This document shows, piece after piece, positions 1 to 8,258 of a DNA stretch of 64,000 bases (its first letter is position 1; each line of letters opens with the position of its first letter). The notes beneath the pieces were generated by a model. It saw nothing but the letters and a program-made list of their open reading frames with translations, searched no databases and was not told the origin of the DNA. A program made the translations under genes and the position numbers. Source of the stretch: Candidatus Latescibacterota bacterium. Its GTDB lineage: Bacteria > Krumholzibacteriota > Krumholzibacteriia > LZORAL124-64-63. The stretch spans positions 1-64,000 of the forward strand of contig JAUSBL010000122.1 in NCBI GenBank assembly GCA_030658975.1. The letters run 5' to 3'.

Positions 1-88
1 GGAAGTTGCGCGCGTAGCCGCGCGACACGTTCACGGTCTCGCCGACGTCGCCGAGGTTGTCGATCTTCTTGATCAGGATCACGTCCAT
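1..88 (-). CDS. rplI: 50S ribosomal protein L9, N-terminal fragment
   Basis: The first 29 codons of a minus-strand gene that runs off the left edge. The start is the ATG at 88. The translation begins [19 protein letters not shown] and continues to a GYARNF segment, which is the conserved N-terminal beta-strand and loop of L9, a 23S rRNA-binding protein of the large subunit. It is the last visible member of an rpsF-rpsR-rplI ribosomal cluster. The ssb gene often found between rpsF and rpsR in other bacteria is absent. The rest of the gene is outside the window. Confidence 0.9.
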   Translation of the reverse strand, partial: MDVILIKKIDNLGDVGETVNVSRGYARNF

Positions 89-179
89 GGCTTTGTCTCT
101 TTCTCGCTGCCGCTGTTCCGGCCGCCGGCGCGCCCGGGGCGCCCGGCGCGCCGACGCGGCGCGCGGCCTGCGGCGAGGC

Positions 180-434
180 CTAGCGGAAGTATTCCTTCAC
201 GAACGGGACCAGGGCGATCTGGCGCGACCGTTTCACGGCCGCGGCCAGCATGCGCTGGTGCTTCGGGCAGGTTCCCGTGTTGCGCCGCGGCGAAATCTTG
301 CCGCGCTCCGTGGTCATCTTGCGCATGAGGTCCACGTCCTTGTAATCGATCGCGACGTAGCCCTCCGTGCAGAAGAAGCACTTCTTCTTCTTCGGCGGAC
401 GCTTCTTCTTTTCCTTCACCGGTCGCTTGGCCAT
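180..434 (-). CDS. rpsR: 30S ribosomal protein S18
   Basis: 84 residues, the usual S18 length. A very basic N-terminus is followed by CFFC, the region [17 protein letters not shown], and the S18 signature around [14 protein letters not shown], ending in KEYFR. S18 binds 16S rRNA in the platform as a heterodimer with S6. The start is ATG with AAGGAG about eight bases upstream. It lies 54 bases downstream of rpsF and 91 bases upstream of rplI, in the same direction, so one transcript is likely. Confidence 0.97.
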   Translation of the reverse strand: MAKRPVKEKKKRPPKKKKCFFCTEGYVAIDYKDVDLMRKMTTERGKISPRRNTGTCPKHQRMLAAAVKRSRQIALVPFVKEYFR

Positions 435-488
435 GCGTCACTCTCCTTGCTCGGGGCCGGCCCCTGGCCGGCCGCGTTGGCTGTCGTC

Positions 489-893
489 TCAGTCGTCCGC
501 CGCATCGGGCCCGGGGCTCTCGGCGGCGGCGAAGCGGGGGGAACGGGAGGTCGCCGCGGAGGCGATCCGGCGCTTCTCGGCCATGCTGACCTCGTTGCGC
601 TCCTTCCACTCCTCGTCCACGACGATGAGGTGACGCAGGATCTTGTGGTCCAGACGGAACTCGGTGTCCATCGGCGCGATGGCGTCGCCGCCGCACTGGA
701 ACCGCAGGTGCATGTAGTTCCCGCGGGTCTCGTGCTGGATCTGGTAGGCGAGCTGGCGCACGCCCCAGTGGTTGCGCTCGGTGATGGCGCCCCCGTGCTG
801 TCCGGCGAACGTCTGGACCTTCGCGACGCGGGCCTCGAGCTCGACCTCGGGCTCGTCGGCCTGCAACACGAAGATGATCTCATACTTCTTCAA
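489..893 (-). CDS. rpsF: 30S ribosomal protein S6
   Basis: I place the start at the TTG at 893, giving LKKYEIIFVLQ (read as M), because S6 proteins normally begin with this beta-strand and GAGGT lies just upstream. A longer GTG-initiated frame from 986 would add about 31 Pro/Arg-rich residues unlike S6. The 134-residue product has the ferredoxin-like S6 core (NHWGVRQLAYQI, GNYMHLRFQ) and a hydrophilic tail rich in Ala, Glu and Asp. It partners S18 on the small-subunit platform and is first in the rpsF-rpsR-rplI cluster. Confidence 0.93.
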   Translation of the reverse strand: MKKYEIIFVLQADEPEVELEARVAKVQTFAGQHGGAITERNHWGVRQLAYQIQHETRGNYMHLRFQCGGDAIAPMDTEFRLDHKILRHLIVVDEEWKERNEVSMAEKRRIASAATSRSPRFAAAESPGPDAADD

Positions 894-942
894 CGCTTGG
901 ACCTCCCCTCGGACTGACGGCCCGAAATCTTTCCGTCGGGGA

Positions 943-971
943 CCGGGAACCGGTCCGGGGCGGTGTTCCGG
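943..971 (-). promoter_or_regulatory. Hairpin in the rpsF leader, possible S6:S18 autoregulatory site
   Basis: About 50 bases upstream of rpsF the minus strand can fold as CCGGAAC pairing with GTTCCCGG with one bulged C. The loop side carries ACCG. Many bacteria autoregulate rpsF-rpsR through a hairpin with a bulged CCG bound by the S6:S18 dimer. I only see a stem in the right place, not a confident match to that motif, so this is a weak call. Confidence 0.25.
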
Positions 972-1124
972 GCAGGGTTGGATCACGCGGACTGGCCGCG
1001 CGCTGTGCTGTGGCGTCCCGTACCCGTCCTGCGGGCGGGAGCGCGTCCGGTCGCCGAAACGACCGGCCGCCCATGATAACCGCTCCCCCCCGCCAATGCA
1101 AGCCCGCGTCGCCGCGGCCGGGTC

Positions 1125-1796
1125 TCAGGCGCGGCCGCCCCGGCGGTTGTGGCGACTGGCGGCGGCCCCGACGCCCAGGTCGAGCCAGGTCAGCAGGGCG
1201 TCGCAGGCGTCCTGCACCAGTTCCTCGGAGGCGTCCCTCTGCGCCGCGGGGAAATCCGCGAGGACGTAATCCGCCCAGTCCGGCGGCGCGACGCCCGTCT
1301 CGCTGCCGTCGACGCCCAGCCGCAACCTCGGGAAACCCGTGCCGCCCAGGGCGCGCTCCAGGGAGGCGAGGCCGCGGTGTCCGCCGTCGCTGCCGCCGGC
1401 GCGCAGGCGCAGCGAACCCAAAGGGAGCGCGATGTCGTCGCACACCGCCAGCGGAGGCGGGAACGCGGGTGCGGCGTCCGGCGGGGGCGCTTCCGGCGGC
1501 GCCGGCTCCGGCTCCGGCGCGCCGGCCTCCGGGACACCCGCGGCGCACAGTTCCCAGCCCCGGGCGCGGGCCCAGACCGCGAGCGCTTCCCCGCTGCGGT
1601 TCATGAAGAGCAGCGGCTTGACCAGGACGACCTCGCCCCGCCCGATCACGCCCGCCGCCGCCGTGCAGCCGTCGCGCACGGGTCCGAAGCGCAGTCCCTC
1701 GCGGGCGGCCAGGGCCTCCACCACGCGGAAGCCCAGGTTGTGCCTGGTCCAGACGTAACGATCCCCGGGGTTTCCCAGGCCCACCACCAGTTGCAC
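1125..1796 (-). CDS. pth: Peptidyl-tRNA hydrolase
   Basis: 223 residues from a GTG at 1796, beginning MQLVVGLGNPGDRYVWTRHN. This contains the family motif GLGNPG, the Asn, and the catalytic His in TRHNLGF. Downstream are the FMNRSGEAL segment and the substrate-binding Asp region CDDIALPLGSLRLR followed by SDGGHRGL. The enzyme releases tRNA from peptidyl-tRNA drop-off products in the cytoplasm. An unusual Pro/Ala/Glu-rich insertion of about 35 residues precedes the CDD segment. It lies 100 bases downstream of rplY, a common gene pair. Confidence 0.95.
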   Translation of the reverse strand: MQLVVGLGNPGDRYVWTRHNLGFRVVEALAAREGLRFGPVRDGCTAAAGVIGRGEVVLVKPLLFMNRSGEALAVWARARGWELCAAGVPEAGAPEPEPAPPEAPPPDAAPAFPPPLAVCDDIALPLGSLRLRAGGSDGGHRGLASLERALGGTGFPRLRLGVDGSETGVAPPDWADYVLADFPAAQRDASEELVQDACDALLTWLDLGVGAAASRHNRRGGRA

Positions 1797-1896
1797 GCCC
1801 GTCTCCCCCTCGCGCGGCCGGCCGGCCGCACATGCGAACGGCGAGGCGGCCGCAGCCGCCCCGCCGTGTTCCCGCGCCGGCGCAGAGCCGGCGACG

Positions 1897-2532
1897 CTAC
1901 TTCGCGTCGTCCTTCTTCTCGGGGACGGCGGCTTCCTCTTCGACGACGGCCGCGGCCGCCTCGATGAAGGTATGGGTGTTCAGCTTGAGGATGATCTCGT
2001 CGAGATCGGTCACGATCCGGCCCTTCCCGAGGACGAGGTTCCTCACGGTCAGCTTTTCGCCGATCTTCAGCTCGGTGTAGTCGACGTCCAGGTGGTCGGG
2101 CACGTCGCGCGGCAGGCACTCGATCTCGACGGTGCGCCGCACCACGTCCACGATGGCGTCGCCCGCGCGCACCAGCTTGTTCATCTCGCCGTGGATGTTC
2201 AGGCCGACCTCGAGGGTCAGCGGGACGTTCAGCGGGATCTCCAGCAGGTCGCAGTGGTAGACCATGTCGCTCACCGGATGCTGCTGCAGGTCGCGCATCA
2301 CGGCCACGAAGGACTCGCCGGTGCCCTCGACCTTCAGGGAGAACATGAGGTTCTGACCGCCGTGCGTATCGAGGATGCGCTCGAGCTGCACGGTGTCGAA
2401 CTCCAGGCTGCTCGCCTGGTCGCGGTTGTTGCCGTAGACCACGGCGGGCGTGCGGCCGGCGGCGCGGGTCCGGCGGTTCGCGTTCTTGCCGGAGGTCGTC
2501 CGGGGATAGACGGTCATGTCGATCAGGGCCAT
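1897..2532 (-). CDS. rplY: 50S ribosomal protein L25 (Ctc/TL5 form)
   Basis: 211 residues starting MALIDMTVYPRTTSGKNANR. I prefer the ATG at 2532 over the in-frame GTG at 2550 because GGAGG sits about eight bases upstream of the former. The N-terminal 5S rRNA-binding domain (RRTRAAGRTPAVVYG) is followed by the longer C-terminal beta domain of the TL5/Ctc type, ending in an acidic/lysine tail (AVPEKKDDAK). It binds 5S rRNA in the large subunit. It sits between prs (upstream) and pth (downstream), the order prs-rplY-pth seen in many bacteria. Confidence 0.95.
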   Translation of the reverse strand: MALIDMTVYPRTTSGKNANRRTRAAGRTPAVVYGNNRDQASSLEFDTVQLERILDTHGGQNLMFSLKVEGTGESFVAVMRDLQQHPVSDMVYHCDLLEIPLNVPLTLEVGLNIHGEMNKLVRAGDAIVDVVRRTVEIECLPRDVPDHLDVDYTELKIGEKLTVRNLVLGKGRIVTDLDEIILKLNTHTFIEAAAAVVEEEAAVPEKKDDAK

Positions 2533-2641
2533 GGCAGCAGCCTCCACCAAAGGACGTGCACGGGGGGCGGCGGGCGTCCCGCCTCAAAGACCGCCAAATA
2601 AACCATTTTCCCGGCGGTTTGTCAAGGACCGGGGGCGGGCC

Positions 2642-3574
2642 TCAGACGAAGAGCTTGCTGACGGTCTTCTCCAGGTGGATCCGCTCGATGGCGTCGGCCA
2701 GCAGGCCGGAGAGGTCCAGGACCTTGACCTTCGGGCACTCGGCCTGCCGGTCGAAGGGCAGGGTGTTGCTGACCACGACTTCCGAGACGCTGGAAGCGGC
2801 CAGGCGCTCGAGGGCCTGCCCCGAGAAGATCGGGTGCGTGGCGCAGGCCGTGACCGAGGCGGCGCCGTTCTGCACGCAGACGTCGGCCGCCTGGGTGATG
2901 GTGCCCGCGGTGTCGATCATGTCGTCGAAGATGATGACGTCCATCCCGCGCACGTCGCCGATGAAGTTCATGACCACCGCCTCGTTGGGGCGCGGCCGGC
3001 GCTTGTCGATGACCGACAGCGGCGCCTCGAGGCGCTTGGCGAAGGAGCGGGCCATCTTGATGCTGCCGACGTCGGGGGCCACCACGGCGAGGTTCTCGCG
3101 CGAGCGGTCCTTGAAGTGCTCGAGCAGGACCGGCGCCGAATAGAGATGGTCCAGCGGGATGTCGAAGAAGCCCTGGATCTGGGGGGCGTGCAGGTCGATG
3201 GTCAGCACGCGGTCGGCCCCCGCGGTGGTGATCAGGTTGGCCATCAGGCGGGCCCCGATCGGCACCCGCGGCTGGTCCTTGCGGTCCTGGCGCGCGTACC
3301 CGAAGTAGGGCAGCACCGCGGTCACCCGCCGGCAGGAGGCCCGCCGCACCGCGTCGATGAGCAGCAGCAGTTCCATCATGTTCTCGGCCGGCGGCTGCGT
3401 CGGCTGGATGATGAACACGTCCGTGCCGCGGATGTTCTCCTTGATCTTGATGTTGATCTCTCCGTCGGAGAAGCGCGCGACCTCGACGCTGAGCAGGGAC
3501 TTCTCGAGATGGGCCGCGATCTGCTCCCCCATCGCGCGGTGGGCGTTGCCGCTGATCAGCACGAGTTCGTTCAT
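2642..3574 (-). CDS. prs: Ribose-phosphate pyrophosphokinase
   Basis: 310 residues, typical of bacterial PRPP synthetase. The start is ATG at 3574 (MNELVLISGNAHRAMG) with AAAGGACT upstream. Visible motifs are the FSDGEINIKIKENIRG segment, the ATP/Mg region YFGYARQDRKDQPR, and the PRPP-binding loop VIIFDDMIDTAGT. It makes 5-phosphoribosyl diphosphate for nucleotide, His, Trp and NAD synthesis. PRPP is also the donor for the decaprenyl-phosphate phosphoribosyltransferase encoded at 5861-6763. It is transcribed with rplY and pth. Confidence 0.97.
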   Translation of the reverse strand: MNELVLISGNAHRAMGEQIAAHLEKSLLSVEVARFSDGEINIKIKENIRGTDVFIIQPTQPPAENMMELLLLIDAVRRASCRRVTAVLPYFGYARQDRKDQPRVPIGARLMANLITTAGADRVLTIDLHAPQIQGFFDIPLDHLYSAPVLLEHFKDRSRENLAVVAPDVGSIKMARSFAKRLEAPLSVIDKRRPRPNEAVVMNFIGDVRGMDVIIFDDMIDTAGTITQAADVCVQNGAASVTACATHPIFSGQALERLAASSVSEVVVSNTLPFDRQAECPKVKVLDLSGLLADAIERIHLEKTVSKLFV

Positions 3575-3640
3575 GGCCGGGAGTCCTTTCGGGGGGCGGG
3601 AACGCGGGACGGACAGCCTGGGCGTCGCGGACGCGGCGCA

Positions 3641-3669
3641 AAGATAGGGCACGGGCCGGACGCGGTAAA
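3641..3669 (-). promoter_or_regulatory. Predicted sigma-70 type promoter for prs-rplY-pth
   Basis: On the minus strand TTTACC (3664-3669) and TATCTT (3641-3646) are separated by 17 bases. They lie about 65 bases upstream of the prs start codon and just downstream of tRNA-Gln. Confidence 0.5.
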
Positions 3670-3695
3670 CAGGGAATCGGCGGGGGCGGGCGGGA

Positions 3696-3770
3696 TGGCT
3701 GGGGCGGCAGGATTCGAACCTGCGAATGCAAGGACCAAAACCTTGTGTCTTACCACTTGACGACGCCCCA
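3696..3770 (-). tRNA. tRNA-Gln (TTG)
   Basis: 75 bases including an encoded CCA. The acceptor stem TGGGGCG pairs with CGCCCCA. The anticodon loop TTTTGGT gives anticodon TTG, and the T-arm holds GGTTCGAATCC. It lies 13 bases downstream of spoVG on the same strand with no promoter visible between them, so it may be processed from a longer transcript. Confidence 0.95.
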
Positions 3771-3783
3771 GCGAGACGAACCT

Positions 3784-4107
3784 CTAGAAGCTCTCCTCGA
3801 GGGCGGAGTCCTCATGGCGGCCGGAGATGATGGGCACTTCGCCCCGCTCGGCGCGCTGGAGCTCCTGCTTGTACGCGGCGATGATCAGGTTCTCCATCCA
3901 CTCGCGGGTGGACATGTTGATGGGGTGCGCGATGTCCTGGAAGGTCCCGTCCTTACGACGGCGGTTCGGCATCGCGACGAACATGCCGGTCGCGCCCTCG
4001 ATGATCTTCAGGCCGCGCACGACGAAGCTGTTGTCGAGGGTGATGCTCGCGAAGCCGCGCAGCTTCTCGTCGTCCCTCAGGGTGATCCTGATCTCCGTAA
4101 TTTCCAA
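3784..4107 (-). CDS. spoVG: SpoVG family RNA/DNA-binding regulator
   Basis: 107 residues from a TTG at 4107 (LEITEIRITLRDDEKLRGF), chosen because SpoVG begins at this strand and GAGAGG lies upstream. An ATG at 4179 would overlap nothing but adds 24 Pro-rich residues. The core matches SpoVG: ASITLDNSFVVRGLKIIEG, FVAMPNRRRKDGTFQDIAHP, INMSTREWMENLI. In other bacteria SpoVG binds nucleic acids and modulates development or virulence genes. Its place directly after ispE mirrors the conserved ispE-spoVG neighbourhood of Firmicutes. Confidence 0.93.
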   Translation of the reverse strand: MEITEIRITLRDDEKLRGFASITLDNSFVVRGLKIIEGATGMFVAMPNRRRKDGTFQDIAHPINMSTREWMENLIIAAYKQELQRAERGEVPIISGRHEDSALEESF

Positions 4108-4144
4108 GACAGCACCTCTCCGTGGTGGCTCGTCCGGCGCGGGT

Positions 4145-5092
4145 TCAGGCGCGGTCGGCGTCATCCCTGACGCGAACACCGCCAGGCCAGGGATCGACAG
4201 CCCAGGCTTGCCAGCCGGGCTGGACGACCTCCTGCCAGGCCTCGTCCCGCCGTCGTTCGTCGCCGAAAACGGCGAAGACCGCCGAACCGCTGCCGCACAT
4301 CAGGGCGACGGTCGCGCTTTCCCGCAACGACTGCACGAGTCGTTGCAGGGCGGGTTGCGTGGGCAGGACGACCTCTTCCAGACGATTCGCCCCGAACCAG
4401 GAACCCGTTGGAAAACGGGCGATTAAGGCCTCAACGGTACGGATGTTAACCTTCGGGCTGCGCAATGTCAATCCCATATTGAGTCCCGCATAGACGTCCG
4501 AAGTCCGCAACGCGATGTCCGGCTTCACGATCAGGAACTTGCCCTTGTTGATGCCCGGGAGCGGCTGCAGGTCGGTGCCGCGGCCGCGCGCCACCTGGGT
4601 TCCCCCCCTGATGAAGAAAGGCACGTCGGAGCCGAGTTCGGCCCCCATTTCCTCCAGGCTCCCGGGGGACAGACCGGTCCCGTACAGCCGGTTGCAGGCG
4701 GCCAGGACGGCGGCGGCATCGCTGCTGCCACCGCCGAGACCCGCCTCCACGGGGATGCGCTTGGTCAGTTGCAGGTCGAGTTCGCCGCCGAGGCCGCCGG
4801 TCCGGCAAAACAGCTCGGCCGCCCGCCACGCCAGGTTGAGTCGGGATGCGGGCACGCTCCCGGAGGGCTCGACCGACAGCGAGATGCGCGGCGGCCCGCC
4901 GGCGTCGCGCTCGCGCAGCGCGACGCGCACCTCGTCGCAGAGCGACACGGTCTGCAGGATCGTCTCGATCTCGTGGTAGCCGTCATCACGGCGGCGCAGG
5001 ACTTCCAGATGGAGATTGACCTTCGCCGGCGCCGTGGCGGTCACGGCGCTGCAGGGGACGGCGGCGGTGCGCCGCGGTGCGCGATCAGGCAT
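4145..5092 (-). CDS. ispE: 4-diphosphocytidyl-2-C-methyl-D-erythritol kinase
   Basis: 315 residues. This GHMP kinase phosphorylates the 2-OH of CDP-methylerythritol in the MEP isoprenoid pathway. The substrate-binding start PAKVNLHLEVLRRRDDGYHE is near residue 22 and the ATP-binding loop EAGLGGGSSDAAAVLAA near residue 120. Later segments (LQPLPGINKGKFLIVKP; LMCGSGSAVFAVF) match the third GHMP motif. The ATG at 5092 overlaps the end of the upstream gene by 8 bases. Polyprenyl phosphates made by this pathway would feed the UbiA-type enzyme upstream in the same transcript. Confidence 0.95.
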   Translation of the reverse strand: MPDRAPRRTAAVPCSAVTATAPAKVNLHLEVLRRRDDGYHEIETILQTVSLCDEVRVALRERDAGGPPRISLSVEPSGSVPASRLNLAWRAAELFCRTGGLGGELDLQLTKRIPVEAGLGGGSSDAAAVLAACNRLYGTGLSPGSLEEMGAELGSDVPFFIRGGTQVARGRGTDLQPLPGINKGKFLIVKPDIALRTSDVYAGLNMGLTLRSPKVNIRTVEALIARFPTGSWFGANRLEEVVLPTQPALQRLVQSLRESATVALMCGSGSAVFAVFGDERRRDEAWQEVVQPGWQAWAVDPWPGGVRVRDDADRA

Positions 5093-5843
5093 CGGTGACG
5101 ACCTCCCAGACGGGTTCGCGGCCGGCCGCGACGTCGTCGCCGAGGGCGTGCCAGGGTGTCCGGACCGCGCCGGTGCGGCGCCGGCCCAGCGTCGCGGCCA
5201 ACCGGGTCCAAATCGGGCTCCGTTGCGGTCTCCAGAGACGCGGCACGCCGCTGAAGCGCGCGTGCTCGTCGAGATCGCCGACCGGGGAGCGGCCGTCGGC
5301 CCACCGCCGTCCTCCCGACGACCGGGCGGCGCGCAGCAGGGGCATCGTCCCGGGATCCCAGCCGAGGCAGCGCGCCGTCAGGGCGTCCAGGGCGACCGGG
5401 TCGCGCCCCGCCAGCAATCGGTTGCGCATGACCGCGCGCCCGTCGGGCGCCGCGGCCACGGTCAGGTCCACCAGCAGCCAGGGACCGTCTTCGGCCGTCT
5501 GCAGCGCCCGGTCCAGCAGCGGCTGCGGCGCACGCACGGCCGCCGCGAGCTCGTCGGGGCCGGCTCCGGCCAGGGCGGCGAGGCAGGCGCAGGCGCCCAA
5601 CCGCGGGTGCAGGGCGCCGGCGACCGCAAGCAGGGGCCGACCCGGCGCGGGCGGAAAGGCCGCCGCGAGGGCGGCGAGCGTCCAGTTCGGCACGCCGCCG
5701 GTCGGATGGGGACCGACCGCTCGCGCGGCCGTGACGGAACGGCAACCCTCCGCGGCGACGCGGCCGGCGAGTTCCAGCGCACGCGCGGCATCGCGCGGCA
5801 GCGTCTCGGGCCGGGTCACGACCAGGGCGACGGGTGTTTCCAT
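5085..5843 (-). CDS. DUF362-like protein without a ferredoxin domain
   Basis: 252 residues from ATG 5843, with GAGGAG five bases upstream. The recognisable part is the DUF362 C-terminal motif: RLLAGRDPVALDALTARCLG, followed by PGTMPLLRAA and SPVGD. Larger DUF362 proteins carry a CxxCxxC ferredoxin-like region; none is visible here. The N-terminal half (ALVVTRPETLPRDAARALEL) resembles the start of that domain. The function of the family is unknown. The gene lies 17 bases after the UbiA gene and overlaps ispE by 8 bases, which links it to isoprenoid/envelope-lipid genes. The fold call is moderate; any biochemical role is open. Confidence 0.6.
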   Translation of the reverse strand: METPVALVVTRPETLPRDAARALELAGRVAAEGCRSVTAARAVGPHPTGGVPNWTLAALAAAFPPAPGRPLLAVAGALHPRLGACACLAALAGAGPDELAAAVRAPQPLLDRALQTAEDGPWLLVDLTVAAAPDGRAVMRNRLLAGRDPVALDALTARCLGWDPGTMPLLRAARSSGGRRWADGRSPVGDLDEHARFSGVPRLWRPQRSPIWTRLAATLGRRRTGAVRTPWHALGDDVAAGREPVWEVVTDA

Positions 5844-5860
5844 GGCGACTCCTCGCACCG

Positions 5861-6763
5861 TCAACGGTGCAGGCCGATGATCAGGCAGACGGTCGTGATC
5901 CAGCCCAGCACCGCGACCTGGATGGCCGGGTCGGTCAGCAGGATCTCGTGCGGACGGCCGCCGCGGTCGTCCTTGAACACCAGGACCAGGTAGCGGCCCA
6001 ACCCGACCGCCACGAAGGGGGTGGTGAACAGCAGCTTGTAGGTGCCGAACTGGACGACGGTTCCCGTGGCGAGCGTGTACAGGACGTAGGCCGCCAGGGT
6101 CGCCACGAAGGTGGCCACGACCAGCACGTCCAGCATCCGCCGGCCGTAGCGGCGCAGCGAGGGCCGGGCCGCGTGGTTGCTCGACGCCTCCTGGACGTAC
6201 TCGGCGCGGCGCTTCGCGAAGCCCAGGAACAGCGCCAGCAGGAAGGTGCAGAGGATCAGCCACGGCGAGAGCGGCACGGTGCCGTGCACCGGCCGCAGCA
6301 CCTCGACGCTGGCCACGGCCCGCAGGACGAAGCCCACCGCGATGCCCACCACGTCCACGATGACGATGCGCTTCAGGCCCAGGGAATACGCGAGGTTCAG
6401 CGCCGCGAACGCCGTCGCGGTGGCGCCGAAACCGCGCCCCAGCAGCCAGCTCACGGCCAGGGCGAAGATCCCCAGGCCGAAGGCCCACCGCCGCGCCGTC
6501 GCGACCGGCAGGCGGCCGGCGGCGATCGGGCGGTGCCGCTTCAGGGGGTGGCGACGGTCCTGGGGCGCATCCACGCAGTCGTTGAAGAGGTAGACGGCGC
6601 CCGAGAGCAGGCAGAACACCAGGAAACCCAGACAGGCGCGCACGACCGAAGACGGTTCGGCCGCGCTCTGCGAGAAGACCAGACCGGCGAACAGCAGCAG
6701 GTTCTTGGTCCACTGCCGCGGACGCAGGCTCGTCAGCAGCGCCGCGGCGAGGCCGGCGCTCAC
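5861..6763 (-). CDS. Decaprenyl-phosphate phosphoribosyltransferase (UbiA family)
   Basis: 300-residue polytopic membrane protein from a GTG at 6763 that overlaps the gmhA stop by four bases. The UbiA first motif appears as FNDCVDAPQDRRHPLKRHRP, then IAAGRLP, and the second conserved patch is DVVGIAVGFVLRAVAS. LALFLGFAKRRAE and ARPSLRRYGRRMLD match the subfamily that transfers phosphoribose from PRPP to decaprenyl phosphate. In actinobacteria this makes the arabinose donor precursor. Here its location beside gmhA and rfbD suggests surface-sugar synthesis. About eight or nine hydrophobic segments are visible. The exact polyprenyl chain length is inferred. Confidence 0.85.
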   Translation of the reverse strand: MSAGLAAALLTSLRPRQWTKNLLLFAGLVFSQSAAEPSSVVRACLGFLVFCLLSGAVYLFNDCVDAPQDRRHPLKRHRPIAAGRLPVATARRWAFGLGIFALAVSWLLGRGFGATATAFAALNLAYSLGLKRIVIVDVVGIAVGFVLRAVASVEVLRPVHGTVPLSPWLILCTFLLALFLGFAKRRAEYVQEASSNHAARPSLRRYGRRMLDVLVVATFVATLAAYVLYTLATGTVVQFGTYKLLFTTPFVAVGLGRYLVLVFKDDRGGRPHEILLTDPAIQVAVLGWITTVCLIIGLHR

Positions 6764-7386
6764 GGGCGGGAGCCGGCCGGCCCGGCTGCCGGGAGGTCCC
6801 GCTCCAGCAGGGAGCAGAGCAGGTGGCCCATCATCATGTGGATCTCCTGGATGCGCGGCGTGTCCTGCGACGGCGCGATCAGGGCGCCGTCGACCATCGC
6901 GCGCAGGCGTCCCCCGTCGCGGCCGAGGAAGCCGTGCACGCGCAGCCCCGCCGCGCGCGCGCGCTCGGCCGCGCGGACGCAGTTCGGAGAGTTGCCGGAG
7001 GTCGAGATCACCAGCAGCACGTCGCCGGGCCGACCCAGCCCCTCGACCTGGCGGGCGAAGACTTCCTCGAAGCCGTAGTCGTTGGCGACGGCCGTCAGGG
7101 TGGAGGTGTTGACCGTCAGCGCCAGGGCGGCGCAGGCCCGGCGCTCGCATTCGAAGCGGCCGACGAGCTCGGCCACGATGTGCTGCGCGTCGGCGGCGCT
7201 GCCGCCGTTCCCGCAGGCCAGCAGGCGCCCGCCGCCCTGCCAGGCCCGCGCGACGTCCCCGGCCAGGGCGGCGACGGCCGCGAGGTGCTCGGGGCCGAGC
7301 CGCCCGACGGCGTCGCGGTGGTCCTGCAGGGTCTGCGCGAAGATCCGCTCCACCGGCGCGTCGCGCCGATTTCCGTCATCGGTCAT
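6760..7386 (-). CDS. gmhA: Phosphoheptose isomerase (SIS domain)
   Basis: 208 residues from ATG 7386, sharing one base with the rfbD stop (TGATG). It is a SIS-domain sugar isomerase: GNGGSAADAQHIVAELVGRF near residue 60, FEEVFARQVEGLGRPGD, and ISTSGNSPNCVRA. GmhA converts sedoheptulose 7-phosphate to heptose 7-phosphate, the first step toward heptose donors for lipopolysaccharide core or other glycans. The heptose kinase, phosphatase and epimerase genes are not in this window. A TATATT at 7432-7437 inside rfbD could be an internal promoter but also simply encodes protein. Confidence 0.92.
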   Translation of the reverse strand: MTDDGNRRDAPVERIFAQTLQDHRDAVGRLGPEHLAAVAALAGDVARAWQGGGRLLACGNGGSAADAQHIVAELVGRFECERRACAALALTVNTSTLTAVANDYGFEEVFARQVEGLGRPGDVLLVISTSGNSPNCVRAAERARAAGLRVHGFLGRDGGRLRAMVDGALIAPSQDTPRIQEIHMMMGHLLCSLLERDLPAAGPAGSRP

Positions 7387-8258
7387 CACTGGGCTCCGGG
7401 TTGAAGGGGCTCGCTGCGGGCGAGCCACGCAATATAACGCCCAAGGGCCTCCTGCCAAGACGGACGGGGCCCCACCCCGACGGATTCGAGGTTCCGGCTG
7501 CGCAGGATCGAACACGCGGGCCGCCGCGCCGGTGTCGGGTAGGCCTCCGTCGCGCAGGGCCGGATCCGCTGCGGATCGGCGCCGCTGCACCTGGCGATCT
7601 CGCGCGCGAACGCGTGCCAGTTCGTCGCGCCCGCGTTGGTCGCATGGAAGATGCCGCGCCCCTTGTTCAGCAGGATCAGACGCAGGACGCGCGCCAGATC
7701 GGGCGCGTAGGTGGGGCAGCCGGTCTGGTCTTCCACGACCGTCAGCGTCGGGCGTTCCGCCAGCAGCCTGCGCACGGTCAGCACGAAATTCTTGGGGCCC
7801 GGGCCGAAGAGCCAGCTGGTGCGCACGATCCGCCAGTCGCCGCCGGCCGACTGGACCTCCTGCTCCCCCAGCGCCTTGGTGCTCCCGTAGACGCCGAGCG
7901 GCCGCAGCGGAGCGTCCTCGTAGTAGCCGTCGGGAACCTCGCCGTCGAAGACGTAATCCGTGCTGATGTACGTGAACGGCACGTTGAGCGACGTGCAGCA
8001 GCGCGCCAGCATGCGGGTGCCTTCGGCGTTCAGGGCGTGGGCGCGTTCGGGCTCGCTCTCGGCCCGGTCGACGTCCGTGTAGGCCGCGGCGTGGATGACG
8101 TGCTGCGGGGCGTGCCGCATCATCAGCTCCAGGGCCGTGCCGTGCAGGGTGAGGTCCCCGTCCGGAAGATCGACACCGACGCAGTGGCCGGCGCCGTCGT
8201 ACTCCTCCAGGATGGCGCGACCGAGCATTCCCGCAGCCCCGGTCACCAAGATCTTCAT
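7386..8258 (-). CDS. rfbD: dTDP-4-dehydrorhamnose reductase
   Basis: 290 residues. The NAD(P)-binding start MKILVTGAAGMLGRAILEEY is followed by HAAAYTDVDRAESEPERA, STDYVFDG, and the catalytic YGSTKALGE (YxxxK). Downstream WLFGPGPKNFVLTV and DQTGCPTYAPDLA are typical of RfbD. It reduces dTDP-4-dehydro-rhamnose to dTDP-rhamnose, a surface-polysaccharide precursor; rmlA, rmlB and rmlC are not in view. Its start lies in a tandem 20-base duplication next to the recX stop. It is first in the rfbD-gmhA-UbiA-DUF362-ispE-spoVG run. Confidence 0.92.
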   Translation of the reverse strand: MKILVTGAAGMLGRAILEEYDGAGHCVGVDLPDGDLTLHGTALELMMRHAPQHVIHAAAYTDVDRAESEPERAHALNAEGTRMLARCCTSLNVPFTYISTDYVFDGEVPDGYYEDAPLRPLGVYGSTKALGEQEVQSAGGDWRIVRTSWLFGPGPKNFVLTVRRLLAERPTLTVVEDQTGCPTYAPDLARVLRLILLNKGRGIFHATNAGATNWHAFAREIARCSGADPQRIRPCATEAYPTPARRPACSILRSRNLESVGVGPRPSWQEALGRYIAWLARSEPLQPGAQ

